Notes under the pieces: generated by a model
The model's database searches: none
What the model saw: the letters and a program-made list of their open reading frames with translations, nothing else
Told to the model about the DNA's origin: nothing
Source of the DNA: Caulobacter zeae
GTDB lineage: Bacteria > Pseudomonadota > Alphaproteobacteria > Caulobacterales > Caulobacteraceae
Direction of reading: 5' to 3'
NCBI RefSeq assembly: GCF_002858925.1
Contig: NZ_PJRS01000009.1
Coordinates: forward strand, 118,854 to 182,853
DNA length: 64,000 bases
Made by a program: the position numbers and the translations under genes
Part shown: positions 12,918-21,569 of the stretch, one piece after another
How positions within the stretch are numbered: the first letter of the stretch is position 1
Layout of the letters: every line of letters begins with the position of its first letter

Positions 12918-12933
12918 TGTCGGCGAGGCGACA
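12918..12933. promoter_or_regulatory. TGTCG-N6-CGACA inverted motif upstream of the TonB receptor
   Basis: Five-base perfect arms separated by six bases, about 97 bases before the receptor start codon. The same arms and spacing occur at 59286-59301 upstream of the XRE regulator. No known regulator is assigned; it is a candidate operator only. Confidence 0.35.
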
Positions 12934-13030
12934 AATAACCGTCGCAGCCACGTCGCCGATCCACGTTAGGCGAACAGCCCCAGACGCGCCCGGCGGCCTC
13001 CCCGCCCTCGGCGCACTAAGGGATAGTCCA

Positions 13031-15319
13031 ATGAAGTCCGCCCTCCTGCTCAGCGCCGCCCTCGGCGCCCTCCTGTTCGCCGCGCCCGTCATGGCCGCCG
13101 AAAACCCCGCGCCGGAACCCGCGCCCGACGCCGCCGCCGAAGTCGAGGCCGTCGTCGTCATCGGCCAGGGCCAGAGCCGCCAGGTCCAGGTCCTCAACGA
13201 GGAAAGCATCGCCACCCAGGCCGCCGGCACGAGCCCGCTGAAGGCCATCGACAAGCTGCCGGGCGTCTCGTTCCAGTCGGCCGACCCGTTCGGCGCCTAC
13301 GAATGGTCGACCAGCCTGTCGATCCGCGGCTTCAACCAGAACCAGCTGGGCTTCACCCGCGACGGCGTGCCGCTGGGCGACATGAGCTACGGCAACCACA
13401 ACGGCCTGCACATCAGCCGGGCCATCGCCAGCGAGAACATCGGCAAGGTCGAACTGGCCCAGGGTGCCGGCTCGCTGGGCACCGCCTCGACGTCCAACCT
13501 CGGCGGCACGCTGCAATTCTATTCGCGCGATCCGTCGGAAATGATGGGCGGCCAGGTCAACCTGACCGGCGGCTCGCAGAACATGCACCGCGTGTTCGCC
13601 CGTTTCGAAACGGGCGCCCTGGAACAGCTGGGCGGCCTGCGCGCCTTCGTCTCGGTCGCCGACCAGAAGACCGACAAGTGGAAGGGCGGCAGCGAGCAGA
13701 AGCAGCGCCAGTACGACGCCAAGGCCGTCCTGCCGCTGGGCGAGGGCTCGCTGACCGGCTTCTACACCCGCTCGGAACGCCGCGAGCAGGACTACCAGGA
13801 CATGTCGTTCGAGATGATCAAGCGTCTCGGCCGCGACTGGGACAACCTGATCCCCAACTGGAACCTGGCCGTCGCCGCGGCCCGCGCCTATCAGACCGGC
13901 ACGGCCCTGCCCGCCCCGTTCGCCACGGTCGACGACGCCTACTACGCCGGCGCCGGCGTGCGTGACGACGACCTCTACGGCGCGACCCTGGCCCTGCCCT
14001 TCGGCGACCGCGTCGACTTCAAGGCCACCGCCTACCAGCACAAGAACAAGGGCCAGGGCCTGTGGTACACGCCCTACCTCGCCAGCCCCGGCTTCGGGAC
14101 GGCCGGCTCCGACGCCGCCCCGCTGTCGATCCGGACCACCGAGTACGACATCGACCGCGGCGGCCTGACCGCCAGCCTGTCGGTCGACCTGGGCGCCCAC
14201 AAGCTGAGCGGCGGCTTCTGGACCGAGACCAACCACTTCAACCAGGCCCGCCGCTTCTACGCCGAGACGATCTCCCGTCCGTCGCGCGATCCGCTGGACT
14301 TCCAGCAGAACCCCTTCGCCACCCAGTGGCAGTACCGGTTCAAGACGCAGACCCTGACCGGCTACATCGAGGACAGCTGGGCGATCACCGACGCCTTCAA
14401 GGTCAATTTCGGCTTCAAGGCCCTGAAGGTCGAGAACAGCGTCGAGACCGTGGTCGGCAACCCGCTGGCCGGCACGATCAAGAGTGAGGAAACCTTTCTG
14501 CCGCAGGTCGGCGCGGTCTACGCCTTCGACGGCGGCCTGGAAGTCTTCGGCGGCTACACCGAGAACATGGCCGCCTATGTCTCGGCCGCCACCGCCGGTC
14601 CGTTCGCCTCGCAGAGCCAGACGGTGGTCAACTACGTCGCCAAGACCCTGGAGCCGGAAAGCTCCAAGACCTGGGAAGGCGGCGTGCGCTATCGCAACGG
14701 CCGCTTCCAGGGCGTTGCGGCGCTGTATGACGTGACCTTCGAGAACCGCCTGCTCAGCGCCTCGACCGCTTCGCCGATCCTGGGCCTGCCCGCCGTGCTG
14801 TCGAACGTCGGCTCGGTGAAAACCCAAGGCGTTGAGCTGGCCGGCGAGTTCCGCCTCACCGACGCCTGGTCGGTCTACGGCTCGTACACCTACAACAACT
14901 CCGAATACGAAGACGACGTCATGAACGGCGACGGCACCATCGCCGCCCGCACCGCCGGCAAGACGGTCGTCAACACGCCCAAGAACCTGTTCAAGGGCGA
15001 GGTGAAGTTCGAGCAGGGCGGCTTCTTCGCCCGCCTCGGCGTCAGCTACACCGGCGAGCGCTACTACACCTACGAGAACGTCGGCGGCGAGGTCGACGGC
15101 TACACCGTGGCCGACCTGACCTTCGGCTACCGCTTCGACGGCGAGGGCTGGAGCAAGGGCCTGGAGATCCAGGCCAATATCACCAACCTGACCGACGAGG
15201 ACTACATCTCGACCGTCGGCTCGGGCGGCTTCGTCAACCGCGACACCGCCGGCACAACCATGACCCTGCTGCCGGCCCCGCCGCGCCAGGGCTTCGTGAC
15301 CATCAAGAAGGCGTTCTGA
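13031..15319 (+). CDS. TonB-dependent outer-membrane receptor
   Basis: A 762-residue precursor with a signal peptide (cleavage near VMAAE), a short TonB-box-like stretch (VEAVVVIG), a plug domain with SIRGFNQNQ and GSLGTASTSNLGGTLQF, and a long beta-barrel ending in the aromatic residue of VTIKKAF. The ATG at 13031 was chosen because the signal peptide begins there. It takes up a ligand too large or scarce for porins, using energy from TonB/ExbBD. The ligand cannot be read, but the next gene on the same strand encodes an exported PhoD-like phosphatase, so an organophosphate-related role is possible. The symmetric motif TGTCG-N6-CGACA lies about 100 bases upstream. Confidence 0.95.
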   Translation: MKSALLLSAALGALLFAAPVMAAENPAPEPAPDAAAEVEAVVVIGQGQSRQVQVLNEESIATQAAGTSPLKAIDKLPGVSFQSADPFGAYEWSTSLSIRGFNQNQLGFTRDGVPLGDMSYGNHNGLHISRAIASENIGKVELAQGAGSLGTASTSNLGGTLQFYSRDPSEMMGGQVNLTGGSQNMHRVFARFETGALEQLGGLRAFVSVADQKTDKWKGGSEQKQRQYDAKAVLPLGEGSLTGFYTRSERREQDYQDMSFEMIKRLGRDWDNLIPNWNLAVAAARAYQTGTALPAPFATVDDAYYAGAGVRDDDLYGATLALPFGDRVDFKATAYQHKNKGQGLWYTPYLASPGFGTAGSDAAPLSIRTTEYDIDRGGLTASLSVDLGAHKLSGGFWTETNHFNQARRFYAETISRPSRDPLDFQQNPFATQWQYRFKTQTLTGYIEDSWAITDAFKVNFGFKALKVENSVETVVGNPLAGTIKSEETFLPQVGAVYAFDGGLEVFGGYTENMAAYVSAATAGPFASQSQTVVNYVAKTLEPESSKTWEGGVRYRNGRFQGVAALYDVTFENRLLSASTASPILGLPAVLSNVGSVKTQGVELAGEFRLTDAWSVYGSYTYNNSEYEDDVMNGDGTIAARTAGKTVVNTPKNLFKGEVKFEQGGFFARLGVSYTGERYYTYENVGGEVDGYTVADLTFGYRFDGEGWSKGLEIQANITNLTDEDYISTVGSGGFVNRDTAGTTMTLLPAPPRQGFVTIKKAF

Positions 15320-15330
15320 TCAAGCCTCCT

Positions 15331-15456
15331 CCCTTCCCCCTCGATGGGGCAAGGGCCGGGGTTGGGGGTGACGCGGCGCTGGACAACAAGCGCTGCTTCA
15401 CCCTCTCCTTCCGCAGGACACCCCCATCCCAACCCTTCCCCCATCGAGGGGAAGGG
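15331..15456. repeat. Long inverted intergenic repeat
   Basis: The left arm (15331-15368, containing TCCCCCTCGATGGGG and GGGTTGGGGGT) and the right arm (15421-15456, containing ACCCCCATCCCAACCC) are near-complementary and enclose about 50 bases. The element fills almost the whole gap between the TonB receptor and the PhoD-like gene. It has the same layout as the other G/C-run repeats in this window and could fold into a strong hairpin that separates expression of the two genes. Confidence 0.7.
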
Positions 15457-15479
15457 CTTTTTCGTGGAGGTTCACGCCC

Positions 15480-16604
15480 GTGACCGACCTCTCCCGCCGC
15501 TCGGCGCTCGGCCTGTCGGCCGCCGCCCTGGCCGTCGCGCCGGCCGCCGCCCAGACCCCCAAGGTCCTTGGCGTGGACGCGCCCCACCCGGCCCTCGACA
15601 AGCCGCTGACCCGCATCGCCTTCGGCTCCTGCGCCAAGCAGGACAAGGACCAGCCGATCTGGGAGGCGATCTTCGCCACCAAGCCCGACCTCTTCATGTT
15701 CCTGGGCGACAACATCTACGCCGACACCCGCGATCCCAAGGTGATGGCCGCCAAGTACGCCATGCTGGCCGCCAAGCCGCACTTCAGGCGCCTGCGCGAC
15801 GAGATCCCCGTCGTGGCCATCTGGGACGACCACGACTTCGGCGAGAACGACGCCGGCGGCGACTATCCGATGAAGGCCGAGAGCCGCCGCCAGTTCTGCG
15901 ACTTCTGGGGCGAGCCGGAAAACTCCCCCCGCCGCACGCGCGACGGCGTCCATGCGGCCTATGTCTTCGGTCCCGAGGGCCGGCGCGTGCAGATTCTGCT
16001 GCCCGACCTGCGCTGGAACCGCACGCCGCTGGCCGAAAAGACCTTCAAGGGCGGCTACAAGGCCTGGGCCGTGGCTCGCGGCCTGCAAGGCAAGGAGACG
16101 CCCGGCCCCTACGACCGCATCGCCGACCAGGACGCCACCATGATCGGCGAGCCGCAGTGGGCGTGGCTGGAGGCCCAGCTGGCCCAGCCTGCCGACCTGC
16201 GGATCTTCGGCTCCAGCCTTCAGGTGCTGGCCGACTTCGCCGGCTGGGAAAGCTGGATCAACTACGCCCGCGACCACCAACGCCTGTTCGAGGCCATCCG
16301 CCGCCAGCGCGCCGAGCGCCTGTTCTTCGTCAGCGGCGACACCCATTACGCCGAGGTCTCAAGGCTCGACCTCAACGTCCCCTATCCGATGTGGGACGTC
16401 ACTTCGTCGGGCCTGACCGAGGTGTGGCCGGTCACCCCGCCCAACGCCCTGCGCGCCTCGGCCGTGCTGCGCGAACGCAACTTCGGCCTGATCACCATCG
16501 ACTGGTCGCCGTCCGCGCCCAAGGTCACGGTCGAGATCCGCGACGAAAAGGGCCAGGTGAGGATCAGCCAGGCGATCGACGCGGGCACGCTGCGGATGGG
16601 GTGA
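15480..16604 (+). CDS. PhoD-like phosphatase (alkaline phosphatase D family), exported
   Basis: A 374-residue protein starting with GTG at 15480, preceded by GTGGAGG. The N-terminus MTDLSRRSALGLSAAALAVAPA is a Tat-type signal peptide, as expected for PhoD, which is exported folded with its metals. Metal-site motifs visible are IAFGSCAKQ, FLGDNIYAD and AIWDDHDFGENDAG, with FVSGDTHYAEV near the C-terminus. PhoD-type enzymes cleave phosphate mono- and diesters in the periplasm; close relatives also include alkaline phosphatases with phospholipase D-like labels. It follows the TonB receptor after a 160-base repeat-filled gap. Confidence 0.88.
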   Translation: MTDLSRRSALGLSAAALAVAPAAAQTPKVLGVDAPHPALDKPLTRIAFGSCAKQDKDQPIWEAIFATKPDLFMFLGDNIYADTRDPKVMAAKYAMLAAKPHFRRLRDEIPVVAIWDDHDFGENDAGGDYPMKAESRRQFCDFWGEPENSPRRTRDGVHAAYVFGPEGRRVQILLPDLRWNRTPLAEKTFKGGYKAWAVARGLQGKETPGPYDRIADQDATMIGEPQWAWLEAQLAQPADLRIFGSSLQVLADFAGWESWINYARDHQRLFEAIRRQRAERLFFVSGDTHYAEVSRLDLNVPYPMWDVTSSGLTEVWPVTPPNALRASAVLRERNFGLITIDWSPSAPKVTVEIRDEKGQVRISQAIDAGTLRMG

Positions 16605-16627
16605 GCGGCTCTTCGTCCCCTCTTCCA

Positions 16628-16818
16628 TAGGGAGAGGGAGGGGCCCGCCGCGAAGCGGTGGGAGGGTGAGGGGTTTCACCGTCTGCAAGTAAATCGGAAA
16701 AGGGCGACCACCCGCGAAGCGCCGTTGCTCGAACGCCGCGCTTCCTGCCGCGAGTCTGTTACCTCTCACCCTCCCACGCCTGCGGCGCGGGCCCCTCACT
16801 CTCTCAAAGAGAGAGGGT
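16628..16818. repeat. Inverted intergenic repeat pair
   Basis: The left unit (about 16628-16675) contains GGGGCCCGCCGCGAAGCGG and GGGAGGGTGAGGGG. The right unit (about 16762-16818) contains their complements CCTCTCACCCTCCCACGCC and GCGGGCCCCTCAC. They flank about 85 bases without a visible gene. The unit closest to the small gene at 16824 includes CTCTCTC-AAA-GAGAGAG, which would act as its terminator on the minus strand. Confidence 0.7.
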
Positions 16819-16823
16819 TTTCA

Positions 16824-17081
16824 CTACTGCGGCCGCTGCATCAGCCGTTCAGCGCGCCTGCGCATGGCGGCGGCCAGTTGCAGCAGGGCCAGGGCCGAGG
16901 CCTCGTCGCGCTCGGCCGCCCGCATCGAATAGACCCGGGCCAGCACCAGCAGGGCCTCGGCGCGGTCCAGACCCTCGGCGCCGAACATCTCGGCGATGGA
17001 GTTGTCGAGCTCGGCCAGCTGATCGTCGGTCAGCAGGTTCAAGAGGTCGTCGTCGGTCAGGTCTTCGGGCGTGGTGCTCAT
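16824..17081 (-). CDS. Small acidic helical protein, unknown function
   Basis: An 85-residue protein starting MSTTPEDLTDDDLLNLLTDDQ, with an acidic N-terminal third, a predicted helical middle (AEALLVLARVYSMRAAERDEA) and a basic C-terminus. It has no signal peptide or membrane segment. ATG at 17081 is used; a GTG two codons further upstream is also possible and neither has a strong ribosome-binding site. It lies 30 bases downstream of the thioredoxin-like gene on the same strand, so they are probably co-transcribed. I do not recognise the family. Confidence 0.65.
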   Translation of the reverse strand: MSTTPEDLTDDDLLNLLTDDQLAELDNSIAEMFGAEGLDRAEALLVLARVYSMRAAERDEASALALLQLAAAMRRRAERLMQRPQ

Positions 17082-17111
17082 GCGCACGCACCATAACGGG
17101 AATCGTGGCCT

Positions 17112-17633
17112 CTAGGCGACCTCGACGGGACGGGCCTTGGCCAGCAGCGGGTTCAGGAGGCGCGCGAAGCTGTCGTACGAGAAGGCGCCGGCCTTGGCGT
17201 GGCGCACCACGCCTTTGCGGTCGATGACGAAATTGGTCGGCACGGCGTTGTCGATCTTGCCGTAGCCCTTGCCCGCCAGGCGCCGTCCGACCGGGAACGA
17301 CAGCGCGCCCGAAAGGTCGCGCATGGCCTTCTCCGGCGGCGAACTCTCGATGTTGACGGCGTAGATCCGCAAGCCCTTGCCGGCCTTCTCGCGCATGAAC
17401 TGGTCCAGGGCCAGCATCTCGGCCCGGCACGGCGCGCACCACGACGCCCAGTAGTTGATGACCACGACGTCCCCGCGCATGTCGGCCAGGCGATGGACGC
17501 CGCTATTGACCGTGGAGATCGAGAACTCCGGAGCGACGTCGCCGGCGACCGCGTGCTTGGGCTTGGCCAGCACAAGGCTCGGCGCCGCCAGCCCCGCGAC
17601 CAGTCCGCCCGCCATCAGTTCCCGCCGCCGCAT
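17112..17633 (-). CDS. TlpA-like thiol-disulfide oxidoreductase, exported
   Basis: A 173-residue thioredoxin-fold protein. The N-terminus MRRRELMAGGLVAGLAAPS is a signal peptide with twin-arginine-like residues; cleavage near VLAKP is likely. The active site WCAPC has Cys66 and Cys69 in the ASWCAPCRAEM context of the TlpA/ResA group, and VPTNFVIDRKG supplies the cis-Pro loop. It should work in the periplasm as a thiol reductase, for example in cytochrome c or metalloprotein maturation, but the partner is not indicated by neighbours. It is divergent from the prolyl iminopeptidase gene. Confidence 0.9.
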   Translation of the reverse strand: MRRRELMAGGLVAGLAAPSLVLAKPKHAVAGDVAPEFSISTVNSGVHRLADMRGDVVVINYWASWCAPCRAEMLALDQFMREKAGKGLRIYAVNIESSPPEKAMRDLSGALSFPVGRRLAGKGYGKIDNAVPTNFVIDRKGVVRHAKAGAFSYDSFARLLNPLLAKARPVEVA

Positions 17634-17765
17634 GCCGCTCGCCCCCGAATTCTAGCCCTTCAGCGCGTTATCGCCCAGGTTGCCGTCGGTCAAGCTTGCT
17701 CACGGCCTTCCGCCGACGAACAAAGCGCCGTTCACACGGACAAGCAAAACGCCTAGGCTCGCGCC

Positions 17766-18755
17766 ATGGACCGTCACGCTTCACTCGCAGCCATGTCCTC
17801 CATCGGCCGTCGCGGCCTCTATCGCGAGGTCGAGCCGTTCTCCTTCGGCTGGCTGCCCACCGGAAGCGCCCACGAGATCTATTACGAGGAATGCGGCGCG
17901 CCGCGCGGCAAGCCGGCGGTGATCCTGCACGGCGGCCCCGGCGGGGCGATCAACCCGACCATGCGGCGGTTCTTCGATCCGTCGCGTTGGCGCATGACCC
18001 TGTTCGACCAGCGCGGCTGCGGCCGCTCGCGGCCCAACGCCAGTCTCGACGACAACACCACCTGGAGCCTGATCGCCGACATCGAGCGGCTGCGCGAGCA
18101 CCTGGGGATCGAGAAGTGGACCGTGTTCGGCGGCTCCTGGGGCTCGACCCTCGCCCTCGCCTACGCCATCAAGCACCCCGACCGGGTCGAGGGCCTGGTG
18201 CTGCGCGGCGTCTTCCTGCTGACCGACAAGGAACTGGCCTGGTTCTATCAGGACGGGGCCTCGATGCTGTTCCCCGACGCCTGGGAACGGTTCCTGGCCC
18301 CGATCCCGCCCGAAGAGCGCGGCGACCTGATGGCCGCCTACCACAAGCGCCTCGTCCACCCCGACCGTCGCGTCCAGGCCGAGGCCGCCAACGCCTGGAG
18401 CCAGTGGGAGGGCGACACCATTTCACTGCGCGGCCCCGAGGCCCGGCCGCCGAAGTTCAACGAGGAAGACTTCGCCATCGCCTTCGCGCGGATCGAGAGC
18501 CACTTCTTCGTCAATCGCGGTTTCTTTCCCGAAGACGGCTGGATCCTCAACAACATCGAGACGATCCGGCACATCCCTGCCTGGATCGTCCAGGGGCGCT
18601 TCGACGTCGTCACGCCCCTGGCCAGCGCCTGGGCCCTGCACCGCGCCTGGCCCTCGGCCCATTTCGAGATCGTCTGGGACGCCGGCCACGCCTCGACCGA
18701 ACCCGGCGTCATCGACGGCCTGATCCGCGCGACAGAGGCGGCGTACGGGCGGTAG
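17766..18755 (+). CDS. pip: Prolyl iminopeptidase
   Basis: A 329-residue alpha/beta hydrolase of peptidase family S33. It has the oxyanion motif LHGGPGG, FDQRGCGRS, the nucleophile elbow GGSWGS (Ser124), the Asp in GRFDVVTP and the His in DAGHAS. It releases N-terminal proline from peptides in the cytoplasm. There is no signal peptide. A GCCTAGGCTC stretch ends about 9 bases before the ATG and resembles a -10 element, so the transcript may be leaderless. Two in-frame Met codons (1 and 10) are possible starts; the first is used. Confidence 0.94.
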   Translation: MDRHASLAAMSSIGRRGLYREVEPFSFGWLPTGSAHEIYYEECGAPRGKPAVILHGGPGGAINPTMRRFFDPSRWRMTLFDQRGCGRSRPNASLDDNTTWSLIADIERLREHLGIEKWTVFGGSWGSTLALAYAIKHPDRVEGLVLRGVFLLTDKELAWFYQDGASMLFPDAWERFLAPIPPEERGDLMAAYHKRLVHPDRRVQAEAANAWSQWEGDTISLRGPEARPPKFNEEDFAIAFARIESHFFVNRGFFPEDGWILNNIETIRHIPAWIVQGRFDVVTPLASAWALHRAWPSAHFEIVWDAGHASTEPGVIDGLIRATEAAYGR

Positions 18756-18780
18756 ACGCCCCTCAACCGCCCGCGCGGTC

Positions 18781-18864
18781 CTCGTCCTTCGACAGGCTCA
18801 GGAAGAGGACCATTGAAAGCCTCGGATCTAGAAAAACCTCATCCTGAGCTTGTCGAAGGACGAG
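18781..18864. repeat. Inverted repeat of the CCTGAGC-TGTCGAAGG family
   Basis: Arms at 18781-18803 and 18842-18864 match at 22 of 23 positions in inverted orientation, with cores GACAGGCTCAGGA and TCCTGAGCTTGTC. The element lies between the converging pip and HAD genes. A second copy pair sits at 34033-34124. The core resembles a short repeat that is widespread in Alphaproteobacteria and other Proteobacteria. Confidence 0.8.
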
Positions 18865-18897
18865 GTTTTCGCCCCAACGCGGGGTGTCGCACGCCCC

Positions 18898-19491
18898 CTA
18901 AACCGCCTCCTCCATCAGCTCGCGCACGTCGATCGCCTTGCAGCCGGCCGCCGCGGCCGCCTGCAGGCCCTGGATGCTGTCCTCGAACACCAGGCAGTCG
19001 CCCGGCGCCACGCCCAGCCGGCGAGCGGCTTCCAGGAAGAGGTCGGGGGCCGGCTTGGCCGCCGCCACGTCCTCGACCGTGACGATGGCGTCGAACAGGA
19101 CGTCCAGACCCCGCGACTTCAGGCTCAGCCGCACGAAGTCGGACGGACCGCTGGAGGCCACCGCCATGGGCAGGCGGCCGTGGAAGGCGCGGGCGATGGC
19201 GGTGACGGCCGTGATCTCGGTCAGGCTGTCGATCCCGGCGCTGTAGGTCGCCCATACCGCCTTCATCACCTGCGCCCGGTCCAGCGTCTGGCCGACCTCC
19301 TGCTCGAAGGCGTCCATCAGCATGTCGCCGGAAAAGCCGCCGCGCTCCAGGTACCAGGACGCCTCCATCGCATGGCCCGTGGACCGCAAGCCGGCCGGCC
19401 ATGCGACGGCATAGAGGCCCAGGCTGTCGACCAGGGTGCCGTCGCAGTCGAAGATCAGGGCCCTGGTGTCGGGGAAACGCTCTTTGATCAC
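18898..19491 (-). CDS. HAD-superfamily phosphatase, beta-phosphoglucomutase-like
   Basis: A 197-residue HAD hydrolase with motif I FDCDGTLVDS (nucleophile Asp15, general acid Asp17), motif II VASSG, motif III Lys in AAKPAPD and motif IV VFEDSIQGL. The cap is the small helical type inserted after motif I, as in sugar-phosphate phosphatases and beta-phosphoglucomutases. It probably dephosphorylates a small sugar phosphate or phosphoglycolate-like substrate in the cytoplasm; the substrate is unknown. It follows the ltrA-like gene only across 91 bases in the opposite transcription order (HAD upstream of nothing obvious), so it is treated as its own unit. Confidence 0.88.
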   Translation of the reverse strand: MIKERFPDTRALIFDCDGTLVDSLGLYAVAWPAGLRSTGHAMEASWYLERGGFSGDMLMDAFEQEVGQTLDRAQVMKAVWATYSAGIDSLTEITAVTAIARAFHGRLPMAVASSGPSDFVRLSLKSRGLDVLFDAIVTVEDVAAAKPAPDLFLEAARRLGVAPGDCLVFEDSIQGLQAAAAAGCKAIDVRELMEEAV

Positions 19492-19582
19492 TGGAAGTCC
19501 CGGTTGCGGCCGCGCGGGGAGGAAGGCGGCGCCTATGGCGCGACCCTATAGACGAGTCTTGCGGCGCCGTTGCGGCGTCATG

Positions 19583-20764
19583 TCAGCCGCGCAGCTGATG
19601 CCCGCGCCACCGTATCGCCAGGCTCTCCCAGGCCCCGACCAGCACCAGCACGCCCGTGGTCAGCAGCGACAGCACCAGGGGCGAGACCAGAGGCGAAACG
19701 GGGATCAGCAGCAGCAGCGCCGCCATGCCAGCGCCGCGCGACGGCGACCAGATGCGGAACACCGCCCGCTTGAACAGCACCCCGCCTAGCAGGAACAGCA
19801 GCGGCCCGCCGATCAGGGCGGCCGAGATCTTCGGATCGGCGTGGCCCACCGGATGGTGGATCACCCACTCGTCGCCGACGGCGGCCACGATGATCCCCGC
19901 CACCGGCAGGAGGTGGCTGTAGGTGTAGGCGATGCGCGCCACCCGGCCCGGATCGTCCGAATGGCTGATCGCCTCGCTGGCCGCCTCAGCCGTGAACGAG
20001 AAGTAGATCCACCACATGGCGATGCTGGCCACGAAGGCCGAGGCGAACGAGGCCGCCACCACCGGCGTCCAGGCCATGCCGGCCGCGGTCGCGCCCATCA
20101 CCAGGATCGACTCGCCCAGGGCGATGATCGTGAACAGGGCGCAGCGCTCGGCCAGGTGCGCCCCCTCCACCGTCCAGTCGGCGGTCCTGCTGCGGCCAAG
20201 GCCCGGCGTCCAGAAGCCGGCGGCCGGCGAGGCGTATTCGATGGCGATCGCCGCCGCCCAGCAGGCCAGGCGCGCCTCGTTGTGCAGCAGGCCGCCGCTG
20301 ATCCACAGCACGCCAGACACCACGAGCCAGGCGGTGATGCGCAGGAAGTTGAGCTTCAGTCCGCTGTCTTGGCGCACGCTCCACGCGGTGAACAGGCTGC
20401 GCCCCACCTGGATGCCCACATAGGCCAGGGCGAACAGCAGCCCCCGGCCCTCGAAGGCCGTGGGGATCGACATGGTCATCACCATGCCGGCGGCCATGAC
20501 CAGGAACAGCATGATCTGGACGGGCGGCCGCTCGGGATCCAGCCAGTTGGTGACCCAGGCGGTGTAGATCCAGGCCCACCAGACGGCCATCAACAGCAGG
20601 CCCGTCTCGACCACGCCCAGCAGGCTGGGGTGGCCGATCAGCCCATGCGACAGCTGGGTGATCGCGAACACGAACACCAGGTCGAAGAACAGCTCGATAT
20701 AGGTCACCCGCGCGTGGCCGCCCTCGCGGATCCGCAGCAGGCCGCCGCCCCTGGTCTTGCTCAT
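19583..20764 (-). CDS. LtrA family membrane protein
   Basis: A 393-residue polytopic membrane protein with the family hallmark ELFFDLVFVFAITQLSH after a short basic N-terminus containing RVTYIELFFDL. About eleven to twelve hydrophobic segments follow, with a conserved ERCALFTIIALGESI. The family is named for the low-temperature requirement protein A of Listeria; its molecular role is not established. The gene is a single unit on the minus strand; the ATG at 20764 gives the family-typical length. Confidence 0.9.
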   Translation of the reverse strand: MSKTRGGGLLRIREGGHARVTYIELFFDLVFVFAITQLSHGLIGHPSLLGVVETGLLLMAVWWAWIYTAWVTNWLDPERPPVQIMLFLVMAAGMVMTMSIPTAFEGRGLLFALAYVGIQVGRSLFTAWSVRQDSGLKLNFLRITAWLVVSGVLWISGGLLHNEARLACWAAAIAIEYASPAAGFWTPGLGRSRTADWTVEGAHLAERCALFTIIALGESILVMGATAAGMAWTPVVAASFASAFVASIAMWWIYFSFTAEAASEAISHSDDPGRVARIAYTYSHLLPVAGIIVAAVGDEWVIHHPVGHADPKISAALIGGPLLFLLGGVLFKRAVFRIWSPSRGAGMAALLLLIPVSPLVSPLVLSLLTTGVLVLVGAWESLAIRWRGHQLRG

Positions 20765-20837
20765 GATCGCTCGCGCCCTTCCGCCCGGAATCTGCCCCCA
20801 GCCTAGAACGAATCTCCGGCTCGAACGCTATCTGCAC

Positions 20838-21356
20838 ATGAAGCCGCTCGACCTCTTGAAGACCCGGGCCGCCATCGTCGGCCTCCCCGTCGCCCTGACC
20901 CTCGGCGCGATCGCCGGCGTCGCCATGCAGATCGGCCCGCAGGAGCGCGAGCCCCAGCCCTACGCCGAAGTCCAGGGCAGCCAGTACGCCGAGGCCGCCC
21001 CCATGGTCTGGCCCGCCGGCAATGTCCCCGACTACGTCATCGGTCAGGATTTCCTGCACCCGCCGGTCGACGAGACGCCGGTCGTCCTGACCTCGGCGGA
21101 CATGGCGCAGATGGGCCTGATCGAGCCCGCCAGCTATGAGCCCGATCCCGCGGACGCCGACATCGTCTCGGCCTCGGGCGCGACGACCGTGGCGCTGGAC
21201 GACCAGCCGGCCGTGCCCACCGAACCCGCCGACGCCCCGCCCCGCAGCTTCGCCTCGACCAGCGGCGACATCCTCGACACCCGCCTGCCCGAGGAGCTGG
21301 TCGCCGGCCCGCCGGCTCAAGCCCCCGTCCCGACCGAAGTGGCGCTGCGGTACTAG
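20838..21356 (+). CDS. Membrane-anchored or secreted Pro/Ala-rich hypothetical protein
   Basis: A 172-residue protein with a short basic N-terminus and one hydrophobic segment (IVGLPVALTLGAIAGVAM) followed by an acidic, Pro- and Ala-rich region. The conserved-looking part is YVIGQDFLHPP and TSADMAQMGLIEPASYEP. The rest is low-complexity. It probably is a single-pass inner-membrane protein with a periplasmic tail. No family recognised. It is divergent from the LtrA gene across 73 bases. Confidence 0.65.
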   Translation: MKPLDLLKTRAAIVGLPVALTLGAIAGVAMQIGPQEREPQPYAEVQGSQYAEAAPMVWPAGNVPDYVIGQDFLHPPVDETPVVLTSADMAQMGLIEPASYEPDPADADIVSASGATTVALDDQPAVPTEPADAPPRSFASTSGDILDTRLPEELVAGPPAQAPVPTEVALRY

Positions 21357-21358
21357 CG

Positions 21359-21489
21359 ATCCTCCCCCTCTGGGGGAGGTGGCCCAAAGGGCCGGAGGGG
21401 GGCCGTTATCAGCTTCCGCGGCATCGGCCGATTTTCTCAAAACTCCCCACCGATCGCTGACGCGATCGCCTCGCCCAGAGGGGAGGTTC
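21359..21489. repeat. Inverted intergenic repeat (CCTCCCCCTCTGGGGGAGG type)
   Basis: The left unit begins ATCCTCCCCCTCTGGGGGAG followed by GTGGCCC-AAA-GGGCC and GGAGGGGGG. The right unit contains CTCCCCACCGATCGCTGACG and CGCCTCGCCCAGAGGGGAGG. The units are inverted relative to each other and enclose a variable centre of about 40 bases. The same architecture occurs at 28225-28351 and 48959-49092. Confidence 0.8.
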
Positions 21490-21569
21490 CCTGATTTCCG
21501 GCCTCCCCCTTGCAGCCTCCCGCCAATGCGACCGGTAACTGTGCCGTTTCGCGCCACACGGGAACGCGC

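Noticed and set aside
12814..13030. Possible cobalamin riboswitch before the TonB receptor
   Set aside because: No B12-box-like core or extended multi-stem structure could be found in the 217 bases.
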